The notes below the pieces were generated by a model. It searched no databases, was not told where the DNA came from, and was given only the letters and a program-made list of their open reading frames with translations. Positions 1 through 7,187 of a DNA stretch of 43,607 nucleotides are shown here, piece by piece; position 1 is the stretch's first letter, and every line of letters begins with the position of its first letter. This DNA is from Cecembia lonarensis LW9 (GTDB lineage Bacteria; Bacteroidota; Bacteroidia; Cytophagales; Cyclobacteriaceae). The stretch is from assembly GCF_000298295.1 (NCBI RefSeq), contig NZ_AMGM01000033.1, positions 1 to 43,607 of the forward strand. Reading direction: 5' to 3'. The position numbers and the translations under genes are program-made.

Positions 1-1081
1 CCTTTTCCAAAACAGGCGTAGACCGGTAGATTTTTTCTACTGATAGGTTGGAAATTTCAGCCAAAGACTTGGCTGAAGGAATAATATCGGTTAAAGCCTT
101 GTCAAAAGCACCGGACAACATGTCTTCTTCATGATCTTTAAAGGCTTGAACACACTCATCGATCAGCTGTCCTATGGCCAAAGCCCGAAGAATAGCCAAT
201 TTTTGCGCATTGCTACCATATTTTTCTAATTTATCTGGTTGAAATTTATCGCCTAAAATCTGGCCCAATAGCGAAATACTTTGATCTATACCTACCAACC
301 CCAGAGTAGACCCATCCTCCAAATCAATGATGCTGTAACAAATATCATCTGCAGCCTCCACCAAAAAAGCCAAGGGATGCCTTAACCAACTGTCAGAATT
401 AACTTTTGCCAATCCCAAAACAGAAGCCAATTGTTCAAAATCTTTCTGTTGGTCATTGAAGAAACCAAATTTTTTCTGACTTCTCCTTGTAAGGTCTCTT
501 TCAAAAATGAGGGAGGGACGTGGATATTTGGTGAATGCCGCTAAAGTTGCATAAGATAACAAAAGCCCACTTGTTTTGGAAACCAGCATCCTAAAGCCTT
601 GCGCATTACCTTCAAAGTTGCAAAGATCTGACCATTCCTGTGCACTTACATGAGGTTGCCAGATATAACCATAAGGATGGTAATTGAAAAAATCAGAAAT
701 GGCTACTTCTCCTGCATGCCCAAAGGGCGGATTACCAATATCATGGGTTAACGCCGCAGCTGCCACAATTGCACCCACATCAGTTGCACTTACATTGGTA
801 GCTTTAAGCTCAGGGTATTTGTCGATCAAATACTCACCTACAGACTTGCCTAGGGACCTTCCAACACTGGACACTTCTAGGCTATGGGTCAGCCGGGTAT
901 GGACAAAGTGATGTTCAGGTAAAGGGAAAACCTGTGTTTTATCCTGTAAATTCCTAAATGGAGCTGAAAATATAATCCTGTCGTAATCTCTTTCGAAGCT
1001 TGTCCTTATCGTTTCCAGATTTTCTTTTTGAGAAATCATCGGATCAAACCTCCCCGAAGTCAATAACTTTTTCCAATGCAT
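1..1081 (-). CDS. dgt: Deoxyguanosinetriphosphate triphosphohydrolase-like protein (dGTPase), 3' end outside window
   Basis: HD-superfamily phosphohydrolase that removes triphosphate from dNTPs, classically dGTP, in the cytoplasm. The reading frame is open from about 1081 to the window edge (about 360 residues); the family is usually 440-500 residues, so the C-terminus lies outside. Visible motifs are HTRLTHSLEVS, the metal-binding HD motif in LTHDIGNPPFGHAGE, then NFEGNAQGFR and EAADDICYSIIDLEDG, all typical of the family. Two adjacent in-frame ATGs exist (1084 and 1081); the second gives MHWKKLL, which fits the family's usual M-x-W start. A TATTTTTG string lies directly upstream and resembles a -7 box, but so close to the ATG that the message would be nearly leaderless. 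The family assignment is firm; substrate preference is not visible. Confidence 0.93.
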   Translation of the reverse strand, partial: MHWKKLLTSGRFDPMISQKENLETIRTSFERDYDRIIFSAPFRNLQDKTQVFPLPEHHFVHTRLTHSLEVSSVGRSLGKSVGEYLIDKYPELKATNVSATDVGAIVAAAALTHDIGNPPFGHAGEVAISDFFNYHPYGYIWQPHVSAQEWSDLCNFEGNAQGFRMLVSKTSGLLLSYATLAAFTKYPRPSLIFERDLTRRSQKKFGFFNDQQKDFEQLASVLGLAKVNSDSWLRHPLAFLVEAADDICYSIIDLEDGSTLGLVGIDQSISLLGQILGDKFQPDKLEKYGSNAQKLAILRALAIGQLIDECVQAFKDHEEDMLSGAFDKALTDIIPSAKSLAEISNLSVEKIYRSTPVLEK

Positions 1082-1141
1082 CATGGCCAAAAATACTAAA
1101 GCTACAAGTTTATTCTCCTATCATTGGTAAAAAAAGAAGAC

Positions 1142-1182
1142 TTAGCCAATTTTGGCATTAAGCTTGCCATTGTTTTGGCTAA
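1142..1182 (+). promoter_or_regulatory. Two-part stem-loop upstream of the DUF4382 lipoprotein gene
   Basis: TTAGCCAA (1142-1149) pairs with TTGGCTAA (1175-1182), and inside it TGGCA (1153-1157) pairs with TGCCA (1165-1169) around a 7-nt loop. The structure ends 16 nt before the ATG at 1199, in the probable 5' leader. It could be an operator or a leader hairpin; there is no T tract, so it is not a standard terminator. Confidence 0.4.
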
Positions 1183-1198
1183 ACCAACATGATTAACT

Positions 1199-2053
1199 AT
1201 GAAATATTTTATCAATTACCTGGCCCTAGCATCCTTCGTGCTGATTTTATTTTCTTCCTGTGACATAGATAGCAAAGAAGAGGGAATTAGCGATGGTCAT
1301 GCACGGTTAAATGTCTTTTTAATTGATGCCCCGGCTGCTTACGATGAAGTATGGGTTGAAGTACTGGAAGTACAGATTTTGATGAAAGGAAATGAGGAAT
1401 CCAATGAAAGTGCATGGATTAACCTTCCTTACGAGAAAAATGACCAAAAAATCAACTTACTTGCTTTAACCGGTGGTAATTCTGAGCATTTGGGCGAGGT
1501 AGAAATTCCTGCCGGAACCATCTCACAGATCAGGTTGCTTCTTGGAGATGACAATTACATTATCCAAAACGGTCAAAGAATAAACCTGAAGACACCCAGC
1601 GCTCAACAAAGTGGTCTTAAACTTAAGGTAGATAAGCCCTTATCTGCAGGTGTTTCTTACGACTTGATCATAGATTTTGATGCTTCCAGGTCTATTTTCA
1701 GGGCCGGAAATTCAGGATTGTATATATTAAAGCCTGTACTGAGGGTAGTGGCAGAAGAGCTGGCAACTGTAGAAGGAACAGTGCTTCCGCTTGTAGCGGG
1801 TCCTGTGAGGGTTTCCGCCATATTGGATCAAGATACTGTTGGCACTTTCACCGATGAAAATGGCCTATTTATCTTGCGTGGATTAAGAGGTGGTAATTAT
1901 AATTTCTGGTTTGTTCCAAACAGTGAAGATTTTGAAGAATTCTTACTGGAAGGTAAAATGTTGCCAGTGGGTCAGACCACCAAACTTGAACCAATTACTT
2001 TAGATGAAGCTGCTGAAGAAGAACCCGAAGAAGAGGATGAGAATGAAGGTTAA
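1199..2053 (+). CDS. DUF4382 domain lipoprotein
   Basis: Predicted cell-envelope lipoprotein of unknown function. An SPII signal peptide with lipobox ending in LFSSC puts the lipidated cysteine at residue 21. Residues about 35-190 match the DUF4382 pattern: a start like ARLNVFLIDAPAAYDEV, a central LLLGDDNYI, and SYDLIIDFDASRSI followed by a proline-containing strand. Residues about 190-270 look like a carboxypeptidase-regulatory-like beta-sandwich (VEGTVLP, TFTDENGLFILRGLRGGNY). The C-terminus is a very acidic tail. It is followed by a strong terminator and then a second DUF4382 gene, so the two are paralogues with separate ends. The function of DUF4382 is not known; surface or periplasmic placement is inferred from the signal peptide. 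Confidence 0.9.
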   Translation: MKYFINYLALASFVLILFSSCDIDSKEEGISDGHARLNVFLIDAPAAYDEVWVEVLEVQILMKGNEESNESAWINLPYEKNDQKINLLALTGGNSEHLGEVEIPAGTISQIRLLLGDDNYIIQNGQRINLKTPSAQQSGLKLKVDKPLSAGVSYDLIIDFDASRSIFRAGNSGLYILKPVLRVVAEELATVEGTVLPLVAGPVRVSAILDQDTVGTFTDENGLFILRGLRGGNYNFWFVPNSEDFEEFLLEGKMLPVGQTTKLEPITLDEAAEEEPEEEDENEG

Positions 2054-2062
2054 AAACTAAAC

Positions 2063-2090
2063 AAAAACCCGGCTTTTGGCCGGGTTTTTT
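2063..2090 (+). terminator. Rho-independent terminator after the first DUF4382 gene
   Basis: CCCGGC (2068-2073) pairs with GCCGGG (2079-2084) around a 5-nt loop; A residues before and six T residues after extend it. It lies 15 nt after the stop codon at 2053. Confidence 0.9.
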
Positions 2091-2131
2091 AATTCTTTTG
2101 ATAAATTATACCAATACCCTTACATTTGGGT

Positions 2132-2944
2132 GTGAAAAAAATCAATCAATTTCTGCTGATCTTTTTAATGTGTTTTTTATCCTGCTCGGATGATGGAGAA
2201 AGAAGCAATAGCTTGGTCAATGTCTTTATCATCGGTGCTCCAGGAGAATTCAATGATATTTTCCTTGAAATTTTGGGGGTTGAAATAAAAACCTTGGGAA
2301 GCAGAGGCACAGACAATACAGAATCGGTTTTTTTCCCTAATACGCTGGTTGATAAAAGGGTCAATGTCGCCACACTCACAGCCAATGCTCAATTTTTGGT
2401 AGGAAGAGGTGAATTGGCAACCAACCCCATCACTGAAATTAAATTAATGCTTGGTGGTGATAATTTTGTTACTGTAGGCAATAATAGAATACCCATACAG
2501 ATTAACAACGAATCCGCTGCTAACCCTACCTTTCAGGTGAATTTTTCCTTAGTTGGTGGAATTTCCCATGATATTTTCCTGGACTTCGACCCATTTCGTT
2601 CGTTTATCATCACACCTGGACTTGAACCTCGTGTTGAGCTAAATCCCTTCATTCGGCCCTTCATGTCACTCGAAAAAGGCAGGGCCAGTGGTACGATCAG
2701 CCCGCCCAATCAAAGAGTTGGTATTTTTACTTTTGACGAAAATGGCCAATGGGTTTCCAGTACAGGCTCACAAGCTCCTTCAGGAAATTTTGCTGTAAGA
2801 GGATTACAGGAAAACAAATGGCACAGGATACTGATTTTACCCTTCAATGAAAGCTATCTGCCTGACACATTGGACAGTGTCAAGGTGAATATCAGAGAAA
2901 TCACCCAATTGGGAACCATCAACTTGAGACTCATTGAAGAATAA
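2132..2944 (+). CDS. DUF4382 domain lipoprotein, second paralogue
   Basis: Shorter relative of the upstream DUF4382 lipoprotein. I place the start at the GTG at 2132, giving a compact signal peptide (KKINQFLLIFL) with lipobox FLSC and the lipidated cysteine at residue 18; a TTG six bases earlier is also possible and no ATG fits. The DUF4382 part shows NVFIIGAPGEFNDIF, MLGGDNFVTVGN and SHDIFLDFDPFRSF. A small beta domain with TFDENGQW and NFAVRGLQENKW follows, but there is no acidic tail. Its stop codon overlaps the ATG of ribD by one base (TAATG), so translation is probably coupled. Function unknown; envelope location is inferred from the lipobox. Confidence 0.85.
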   Translation: MKKINQFLLIFLMCFLSCSDDGERSNSLVNVFIIGAPGEFNDIFLEILGVEIKTLGSRGTDNTESVFFPNTLVDKRVNVATLTANAQFLVGRGELATNPITEIKLMLGGDNFVTVGNNRIPIQINNESAANPTFQVNFSLVGGISHDIFLDFDPFRSFIITPGLEPRVELNPFIRPFMSLEKGRASGTISPPNQRVGIFTFDENGQWVSSTGSQAPSGNFAVRGLQENKWHRILILPFNESYLPDTLDSVKVNIREITQLGTINLRLIEE

Positions 2945-3972
2945 TGGATAAGCAGGAAAAATTCATGCTTCGTGCCATTGAGCTGGCTGAAAAGGGAAGA
3001 GGAAGTGTAAGCCCTAATCCAATGGTCGGCTGTGTGATAGTTCATGAGGAGCAAATCATCGGAGAAGGTTATCATGAAGTCTATGGCGGGCCTCATGCTG
3101 AACCCAATGCTATCAATTCGGTAATTCACCCAGCACTTTTGCGTCAAGCTACTGCCTTTGTAAGCCTTGAACCCTGTGCCCACTGGGGAAAGACTCCCCC
3201 TTGTGCCAATCTATTGGTAGAGAAAGGCCTGAAAAAGGTGGTCATAGGAGCAGTAGACAGTAATCCATTAGTGGGTGGCAAGGGCATTCAAATCCTAAAG
3301 CATGCAGGGATTGAAGTGGAGACAGGTCTACTTGAAAAAAAAGTACGGGACCAAAATATCCGTTTTTTCACCTATATGGAGAAAAAACGCCCCTATATCA
3401 TCCTCAAATGGGCACAAACAAAGGATGGCTTTATAGCCCGCGAAAATTACGATTCCAAATGGATAAGCAATCCCTACAGTAGACAACTGGTGCACAAATG
3501 GAGATCAGAGGAGGACGCGATAATGGTAGGAACACTGACTGCACAATATGATAACCCTAAACTCAATGTGAGGGAGTGGTATGGCAAAAACCCTGTAAGG
3601 GTTGTCATCGATAGAAATTTAAAGTTAAATCCTGGATTATTTCTTTTTGACAAAAGCCAAACCACACTTTGTTACAATCAGATACATTCCCTAGTCGAAC
3701 AAAATTTGGAAAAAGTAAAACTGAGCGAAGACTTTGAACTGGAGGAAATATTTGAAGACCTTTATCATCGGCAAATTCAGAGCATCATTGTAGAAGGAGG
3801 CGCCCAGATATTGAATAAATTGATTGAAATGGAACTTTGGGATGAAGCACGGGTTTTTACAGGAAATCAAAACTTTATAAAGGGTATCCCAGCTCCCATA
3901 TTAAAAGGATCCCTAATTTCAGAATCAAATGTAATGGGAGACAAAATCTCCATTTGGAAACCTTATCATTGA
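2944..3972 (+). CDS. ribD: Bifunctional riboflavin biosynthesis protein RibD (deaminase/reductase)
   Basis: Catalyses two cytoplasmic steps of riboflavin synthesis: deamination of the 2,5-diaminopyrimidine phosphate product of GTP cyclohydrolase II, and NADPH-dependent reduction of its ribosyl side chain. The N-terminal deaminase has the zinc site HAEPNAI (H51, catalytic E53) and EPCAHWGKTPPC (C78, C87). The C-terminal reductase, from about residue 148, shows LKWAQTKDGFIA, EDAIMVGTLTAQYDNPKLNVR and IIVEGGAQILNKLIE. Length (342 residues) is normal. The start overlaps the preceding lipoprotein stop by one base, and the methionine sulfoxide reductase follows after 6 nt, so it sits in a run of co-directed genes. 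No other riboflavin genes are in the window. Confidence 0.97.
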   Translation: MDKQEKFMLRAIELAEKGRGSVSPNPMVGCVIVHEEQIIGEGYHEVYGGPHAEPNAINSVIHPALLRQATAFVSLEPCAHWGKTPPCANLLVEKGLKKVVIGAVDSNPLVGGKGIQILKHAGIEVETGLLEKKVRDQNIRFFTYMEKKRPYIILKWAQTKDGFIARENYDSKWISNPYSRQLVHKWRSEEDAIMVGTLTAQYDNPKLNVREWYGKNPVRVVIDRNLKLNPGLFLFDKSQTTLCYNQIHSLVEQNLEKVKLSEDFELEEIFEDLYHRQIQSIIVEGGAQILNKLIEMELWDEARVFTGNQNFIKGIPAPILKGSLISESNVMGDKISIWKPYH

Positions 3973-3978
3973 TATTAC

Positions 3979-4473
3979 ATGGCAGAATCCATTTATCTAC
4001 CCGAAAATGCTTCAAAAGCAGAAAAATATGAAGCCATTTTACCTCAAATAGAGGCCTTAATCAGTTCAGAAACAGATCTTTACGCCAACTTGGCCAATGT
4101 CTCAGCAGTATTAAAAGAAGCCTTTGGTTTTTTTTGGGTAGGCTTTTACCTGGTTAAAGAGGAAAATTTGGTCTTAGGTCCTTTTCAGGGCCCTTTGGCT
4201 TGTACGAGGATTGCTTTTGGCAAGGGTGTTTGCGGAACAGCTTGGAAAGAGGCTAAAACCCAACTAGTTCCTGATGTGGATTTCTTTCCAGGTCATATAG
4301 CTTGCAGTTCTGCGTCAAAATCTGAAATTGTAATTCCTGGAATTGCAGATGGAAAGGTCTGGTGTGTTCTTGATGTAGACAGTGATCAATTGGATGATTT
4401 CGACACTACGGATCAAATTCATCTGGAAAATTTGATGCAATTATTGAGTAAAGTGAATTTCAAAGTGTATTAA
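3979..4473 (+). CDS. msrC: Free methionine-(R)-sulfoxide reductase (GAF domain)
   Basis: Single GAF-domain enzyme that reduces free methionine-(R)-sulfoxide in the cytoplasm, protecting against oxidative damage. At 164 residues it is a full-length member. Three cysteines in ACTRIAFGKGVCGTAW and HIACSSASKSEIVIP (C75, C85, C109) have the same 10- and 24-residue spacing as the catalytic cysteines of the E. coli enzyme (C84, C94, C118, from memory). An extra cysteine, C129, is present. The gene follows ribD by 6 nt and probably shares its transcript. The next gene is convergent and ends 3 nt away. Confidence 0.93.
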   Translation: MAESIYLPENASKAEKYEAILPQIEALISSETDLYANLANVSAVLKEAFGFFWVGFYLVKEENLVLGPFQGPLACTRIAFGKGVCGTAWKEAKTQLVPDVDFFPGHIACSSASKSEIVIPGIADGKVWCVLDVDSDQLDDFDTTDQIHLENLMQLLSKVNFKVY

Positions 4474-4475
4474 GA

Positions 4476-4697
4476 TCACTTTTCTTTCTGGATGGTTCTA
4501 AGGTAAAGGTCCTCCACTTTCTTTCTGGCCCAGTCGGTTTTTCTTAAAAATTTAAGGCTTGAATTGATGGATGGATCGAATTGAAAACACCGGATGGGGA
4601 TGCGTTTTCCTAATTCTTCCCATCCATAATAATCGGCTAAATATTCCAAAATATCTACCAAACGGACGCCATGTAAGGGGTTATTGGGCTGACTCAT
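4476..4697 (-). CDS. VF530-like (DUF2132) small protein
   Basis: 73-residue protein of the VF530/DUF2132 family, recognised from [29 protein letters not shown] and the central [20 protein letters not shown]. The family is named after a small Vibrio fischeri protein of known fold that was suggested to bind DNA; its function is not established. It is charged and has no signal peptide, so it is probably cytoplasmic. It lies 22 nt downstream of the LOG-family gene on the same strand and could share its message. Its stop is 3 nt from the stop of the convergent methionine sulfoxide reductase gene. Confidence 0.88.
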   Translation of the reverse strand: MSQPNNPLHGVRLVDILEYLADYYGWEELGKRIPIRCFQFDPSINSSLKFLRKTDWARKKVEDLYLRTIQKEK

Positions 4698-4719
4698 CTG
4701 TTTTAAATATATGCTAAGG

Positions 4720-5292
4720 CTACTTTACTTCCCATTTTTCTATATGAGTAGGCTCAAATGCAGTCATTTTATCCAGTAACTCTGATGGATTATCACTAAC
4801 AATCAACAAGTCTAACTGTGCTTGGTGAAGGAACCCCTCCTTGACGGCATGCTGTAAAAACTGCAGCAGGCCATCATAGTAGCCATTCACGTTAAAAAGT
4901 GCCAAAGGCTTCCGGATATAAGCCAATTGGTTCAATGTCATGATTTCAAAAAGTTCCTCAAATGTGCCTATTCCTCCCGGCATGGCGATAAAGCCATCTC
5001 CCTTTTCAGCCATCAACCATTTGCGGTCCCGCATGGTCTCTACTACCGTAAGCTCTGTACAACCTTCATGGGCTACTTCGATTTCAACCAATTTTTGGGG
5101 GATGATCCCATAGACTTTTTTACACGCTGTCAGCAAAGCATCTGCCAATACGCCCATCAGGCCTACATTTCCTGCACCATATACCAATGAAAGGTCCCTT
5201 TTTATCATTTCTTGAGCTAAAGCCAAAGCTCCTTGAGCAAAAACCGGATTTTTCCCTTTATTAGACCCGCAGTACACTGTAATCTTTTCCAT
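4720..5292 (-). CDS. LOG family protein (TIGR00730 Rossmann fold)
   Basis: Rossmann-fold protein of the LOG (lysine decarboxylase-like) family, whose studied members are nucleotide 5'-monophosphate phosphoribohydrolases that release free bases, such as cytokinins in plants. The chosen ATG at 5292 gives [13 protein letters not shown], the classic start of the family; an upstream in-frame ATG at 5307 would add MLNLS. The diagnostic [12 protein letters not shown] motif is near residue 95, with [16 protein letters not shown] before it. About 190 residues is normal. The activity of bacterial homologues is often unproven, so the family assignment is firm and the substrate is not. Lysine decarboxylase is an old misannotation for this family. 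Confidence 0.92.
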   Translation of the reverse strand: MEKITVYCGSNKGKNPVFAQGALALAQEMIKRDLSLVYGAGNVGLMGVLADALLTACKKVYGIIPQKLVEIEVAHEGCTELTVVETMRDRKWLMAEKGDGFIAMPGGIGTFEELFEIMTLNQLAYIRKPLALFNVNGYYDGLLQFLQHAVKEGFLHQAQLDLLIVSDNPSELLDKMTAFEPTHIEKWEVK

Positions 5293-5317
5293 GCTCAAAT
5301 TTAACAAAGTATAAATA

Positions 5318-5343
5318 AAGAAAAAGCCTGGAAAAACCAGGCC
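5318..5343 (-). terminator. Rho-independent terminator of the coiled-coil membrane protein gene
   Basis: Read on the minus strand, GCCTGG and CCAGGC (5337-5342 with 5326-5331) form a perfect stem around a 5-nt T loop, followed by a T-rich tract. It separates the gene at 5369-5959 from the LOG gene. Confidence 0.85.
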
Positions 5344-5368
5344 TATATCAATTCATGATTTTTTATGG

Positions 5369-5959
5369 CTAAACTGCTTTTTGGTTTAAAGCATCGACCA
5401 GCTCACGTTTGAGCTTTCTTTCCCTCTCAAGCGTATTCTTTCTATGCTGGTCAAACTCTTCCTTTGTTTCATCCAAATCTTTTCTGGCCTTTGAAATCAC
5501 TTTATAGCTTTGGGTATATTGATATAGGAAAAACAAAAATGCCCCAAGAAGCACTGCGACCAATGTCCACATCAGACTATTATAAAATGCTTTATGAATA
5601 GGGAAACCCAAAAAAGAAAAACTATCTCTTGCTTCCTCCGCTGCTGCCAACTGCTCTTGAAGTCCTGACATTTGTGTGTTCAAATCAGCAATATCAGTTT
5701 GACGGTCTTTCATGCCCTGTTTCAACGTTGCCAAATCTTCTTTGAAAACTTTCAAAGAGTCTGTAACATTTTGACGGATCTTATCAAGATGAGCCTTCTT
5801 TACTACTTTATATTCTTGATAATTGTTGGAAATGCTATTGAGGTAATCAAACTGACTTTCTATTGTACCACTATTGAGTGAACCAGTTTCTTCCTGAGCG
5901 AACAGGACTCCTGAAAAAGTTAAAAAAGTAAAAAGAGCGAGTATTAAGTTTTTTTTCAT
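5369..5959 (-). CDS. Signal-peptide, coiled-coil, single-TM envelope protein
   Basis: 196-residue protein of unknown function. It starts with a Sec signal peptide (cleavage probably after FAQ, near residue 22). Residues about 45-112 form a coiled coil (KVFKEDLATLKQGMKDRQ, SGLQEQLAAAEEARD). One strong transmembrane segment follows (about 128-148, LMWTLVAVLLGAFLFFLYQY), then a second charged coiled coil to the C-terminus. This suggests an extracytoplasmic coil tied to a cytoplasmic coil. Relatives in Cytophagales are often labelled tRNA (guanine-N1)-methyltransferase in databases; nothing here resembles TrmD, so that name should not be carried over. It is transcribed alone: AT-rich DNA upstream, terminator downstream. 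Confidence 0.88.
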   Translation of the reverse strand: MKKNLILALFTFLTFSGVLFAQEETGSLNSGTIESQFDYLNSISNNYQEYKVVKKAHLDKIRQNVTDSLKVFKEDLATLKQGMKDRQTDIADLNTQMSGLQEQLAAAEEARDSFSFLGFPIHKAFYNSLMWTLVAVLLGAFLFFLYQYTQSYKVISKARKDLDETKEEFDQHRKNTLERERKLKRELVDALNQKAV

Positions 5960-6341
5960 CGGATCTAGGTGATTTTGTACTTATTTTATTTAGAATAATT
6001 GATGACTTATTCCAAAGCCGACTAATCACAATAAATATGCCCAATTTGAATGATTTACACAAAAAATTATTTATAAAAAGATGATTTTTTTTATTCATTT
6101 TTAAGTTATTACACTATAAAATAGATGTATTTTATCATAATAAAAATTATTATTTACCTATATCAATATTTAATATTACTTTAATTATTTTGAAAAATAT
6201 TTTGGCAGCTTATATTCTGACTTTTAAATAAATTTTATTGCCATTCAACCCAAAAGCACCATTTTATTTCACGAAAAATTGAAATTTAGGAAGTTATTGA
6301 ACACTTTTTGTAAATTTCAAGTGAAAACAAAGCATTTTGAA
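5960..6341. other. AT-rich intergenic region between divergent genes
   Basis: 382 bases of very AT-rich DNA between the divergently transcribed coiled-coil gene and the DUF2784-like gene. It presumably carries both promoters. I see no complete TTG-N20-TAnnTTTG promoter, no RNA gene and no convincing ORF. Confidence 0.5.
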
Positions 6342-6734
6342 ATGGATAACAAATTGTTTTTAGACATAGGAGATTACTTCTTTACGGTTTTCCATTCTCT
6401 TTTAATCCTATTCAATCTATTTGCCTGGATCTGGAAGCCTTTGAGAAAATGGCATTTGTGGACTATTTCCCTGACTTTTTCATCTTGGATAATATTAGGA
6501 ATTTGGTATGGCTGGGGATACTGCCCTCTTACAGATTGGCATTGGGAAATCCTAAGACAAAAAGGGGTATACAATTTACCTAATTCCTATATCAGCTATT
6601 TGCTTGCACGAATACTGAAGCTTGAACTTCCAGCTAAAACCGTAGATTTGCTGACCCTTGTCTTGGCTTTAGCAGCCCTTATCATTTCCATTTGGGTGAA
6701 TTTTTTAAAAAAACCTAAATATAAAGGCAAGTAA
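6342..6734 (+). CDS. DUF2784-like small membrane protein
   Basis: About 130 residues with three or four predicted transmembrane segments: FFTVFHSLLILFNLFAWIW, LWTISLTFSSWIILGIWYGW, and a C-terminal LTLVLALAALIISIWVNFL. The sequence WGYCPLTDWHW after the second helix is the conserved core of the DUF2784 family. I chose the ATG at 6342; an upstream in-frame TTG at 6279 would add 21 polar residues not expected in this family. The protein ends in a lysine-rich cytoplasmic tail. Function unknown. It stands alone, divergent from the coiled-coil gene and followed by AT-rich DNA and the tRNA-like gene. Confidence 0.75.
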   Translation: MDNKLFLDIGDYFFTVFHSLLILFNLFAWIWKPLRKWHLWTISLTFSSWIILGIWYGWGYCPLTDWHWEILRQKGVYNLPNSYISYLLARILKLELPAKTVDLLTLVLALAALIISIWVNFLKKPKYKGK

Positions 6735-6785
6735 AACCCAACCCTCAACAGAATTTTCTAATACAATCTCCCCTTTACACAGCAT

Positions 6786-6811
6786 GTGATTTCATCAATT
6801 TATGAAATCAC
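6786..6811. repeat. Perfect 10-bp inverted repeat
   Basis: GTGATTTCAT (6786-6795) and ATGAAATCAC (6802-6811) form a hairpin with a 6-nt loop, 52 nt after the DUF2784-like gene. There is no T tract after it, so it is either a weak terminator or a binding site. The rest of 6735-6950 is AT-rich with nothing else recognisable. Confidence 0.5.
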
Positions 6812-6955
6812 TACAACTCATTATAAAAACTTCAAAACAAAGCTAAAAAACAAACATCTAATTAGCGTTTTTTTATTTATAGACATTAAAAATTATTTTT
6901 AGTGTAATTTTTTATCATTTTTATTGAATTAATTTTAAAATAACAGATGTTTTAT

Positions 6956-6963
6956 TAACTTTG
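6956..6963 (+). promoter_or_regulatory. Putative -7 box (TAACTTTG) of the tRNA-like RNA
   Basis: TAACTTTG matches the Bacteroidota -7 consensus TAnnTTTG exactly and lies 33 nt before the RNA's 5' end, in very AT-rich DNA. No TTG was found at the expected -33 spacing, so this is a partial promoter call. Confidence 0.5.
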
Positions 6964-6996
6964 AATCATCAACAAAGACAAAAGGTCTTCACATAC

Positions 6997-7121
6997 TGTA
7001 GGATGTTGAAATTGGCAGACAAGCCCTCCTGTCTCGGGGGTGGGGATTCCGGAATAAAGCGAACATGGAGCTCGTGTTCTTGCCTAACTGCCCCGTGGAG
7101 GTTCGAATCCTTCTCCTACAG
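6997..7121 (+). tRNA. Atypical tRNA-like RNA with about 56-nt variable region, apparent anticodon GUC
   Basis: The acceptor stem TGTAGGA (6997-7003) pairs perfectly with TCCTACA (7114-7120); an outer C6996-G7121 pair could make 8 bp. The D arm is type-II (Leu-like): TTG/CAA stem, loop containing AAATTGGCAGA with G18-G19. The anticodon stem is CCCTC (7024-7028) with GGGGG (7036-7040) and a 7-nt loop CTGTCTC, placing GTC at 34-36. The T arm is GGAGG/CCTTC with a canonical TTCGAAT loop. Between them is a 56-nt variable region (7041-7096), against about 12-22 nt in normal type-II tRNAs. It can fold as GGGG/CCCC closing two hairpins, one of them GAACATG/CGTGTTC (7 bp). Position 37 is a pyrimidine, which is abnormal for decoding tRNAs. 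No CCA is encoded, as for tRNA-Val in this window. A -7 box upstream and a strong terminator downstream indicate a single-gene transcript. It may be a non-decoding tRNA mimic or an unusual tRNA. Confidence 0.65.
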
Positions 7122-7152
7122 CTGGTTATTTTGGGTTTATTGTTAATTGACT

Positions 7153-7187
7153 AAAGCTGTGAGAGTGTTTTTCACAGCTTTTTTTAT
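7153..7187 (+). terminator. Strong terminator of the tRNA-like transcript
   Basis: AAAGCTGTGA (7153-7162) pairs perfectly with TCACAGCTTT (7172-7181) around a 9-nt loop and is followed by a run of T (7179-7185). It lies 31 nt after the RNA and directly before the stop of the convergent permease gene. Confidence 0.9.

Noticed and set aside
684-911. Plus-strand frame of 75 codons inside the dGTPase gene
   Set aside because: It lies wholly antisense to the HD-motif region of a conserved gene and has no domain or start signal.
6997-7121. Ordinary tRNA-Leu or tRNA-Asp
   Set aside because: Anticodon, variable-region length and base 37 do not fit any normal tRNA class, so I do not assign an amino acid.
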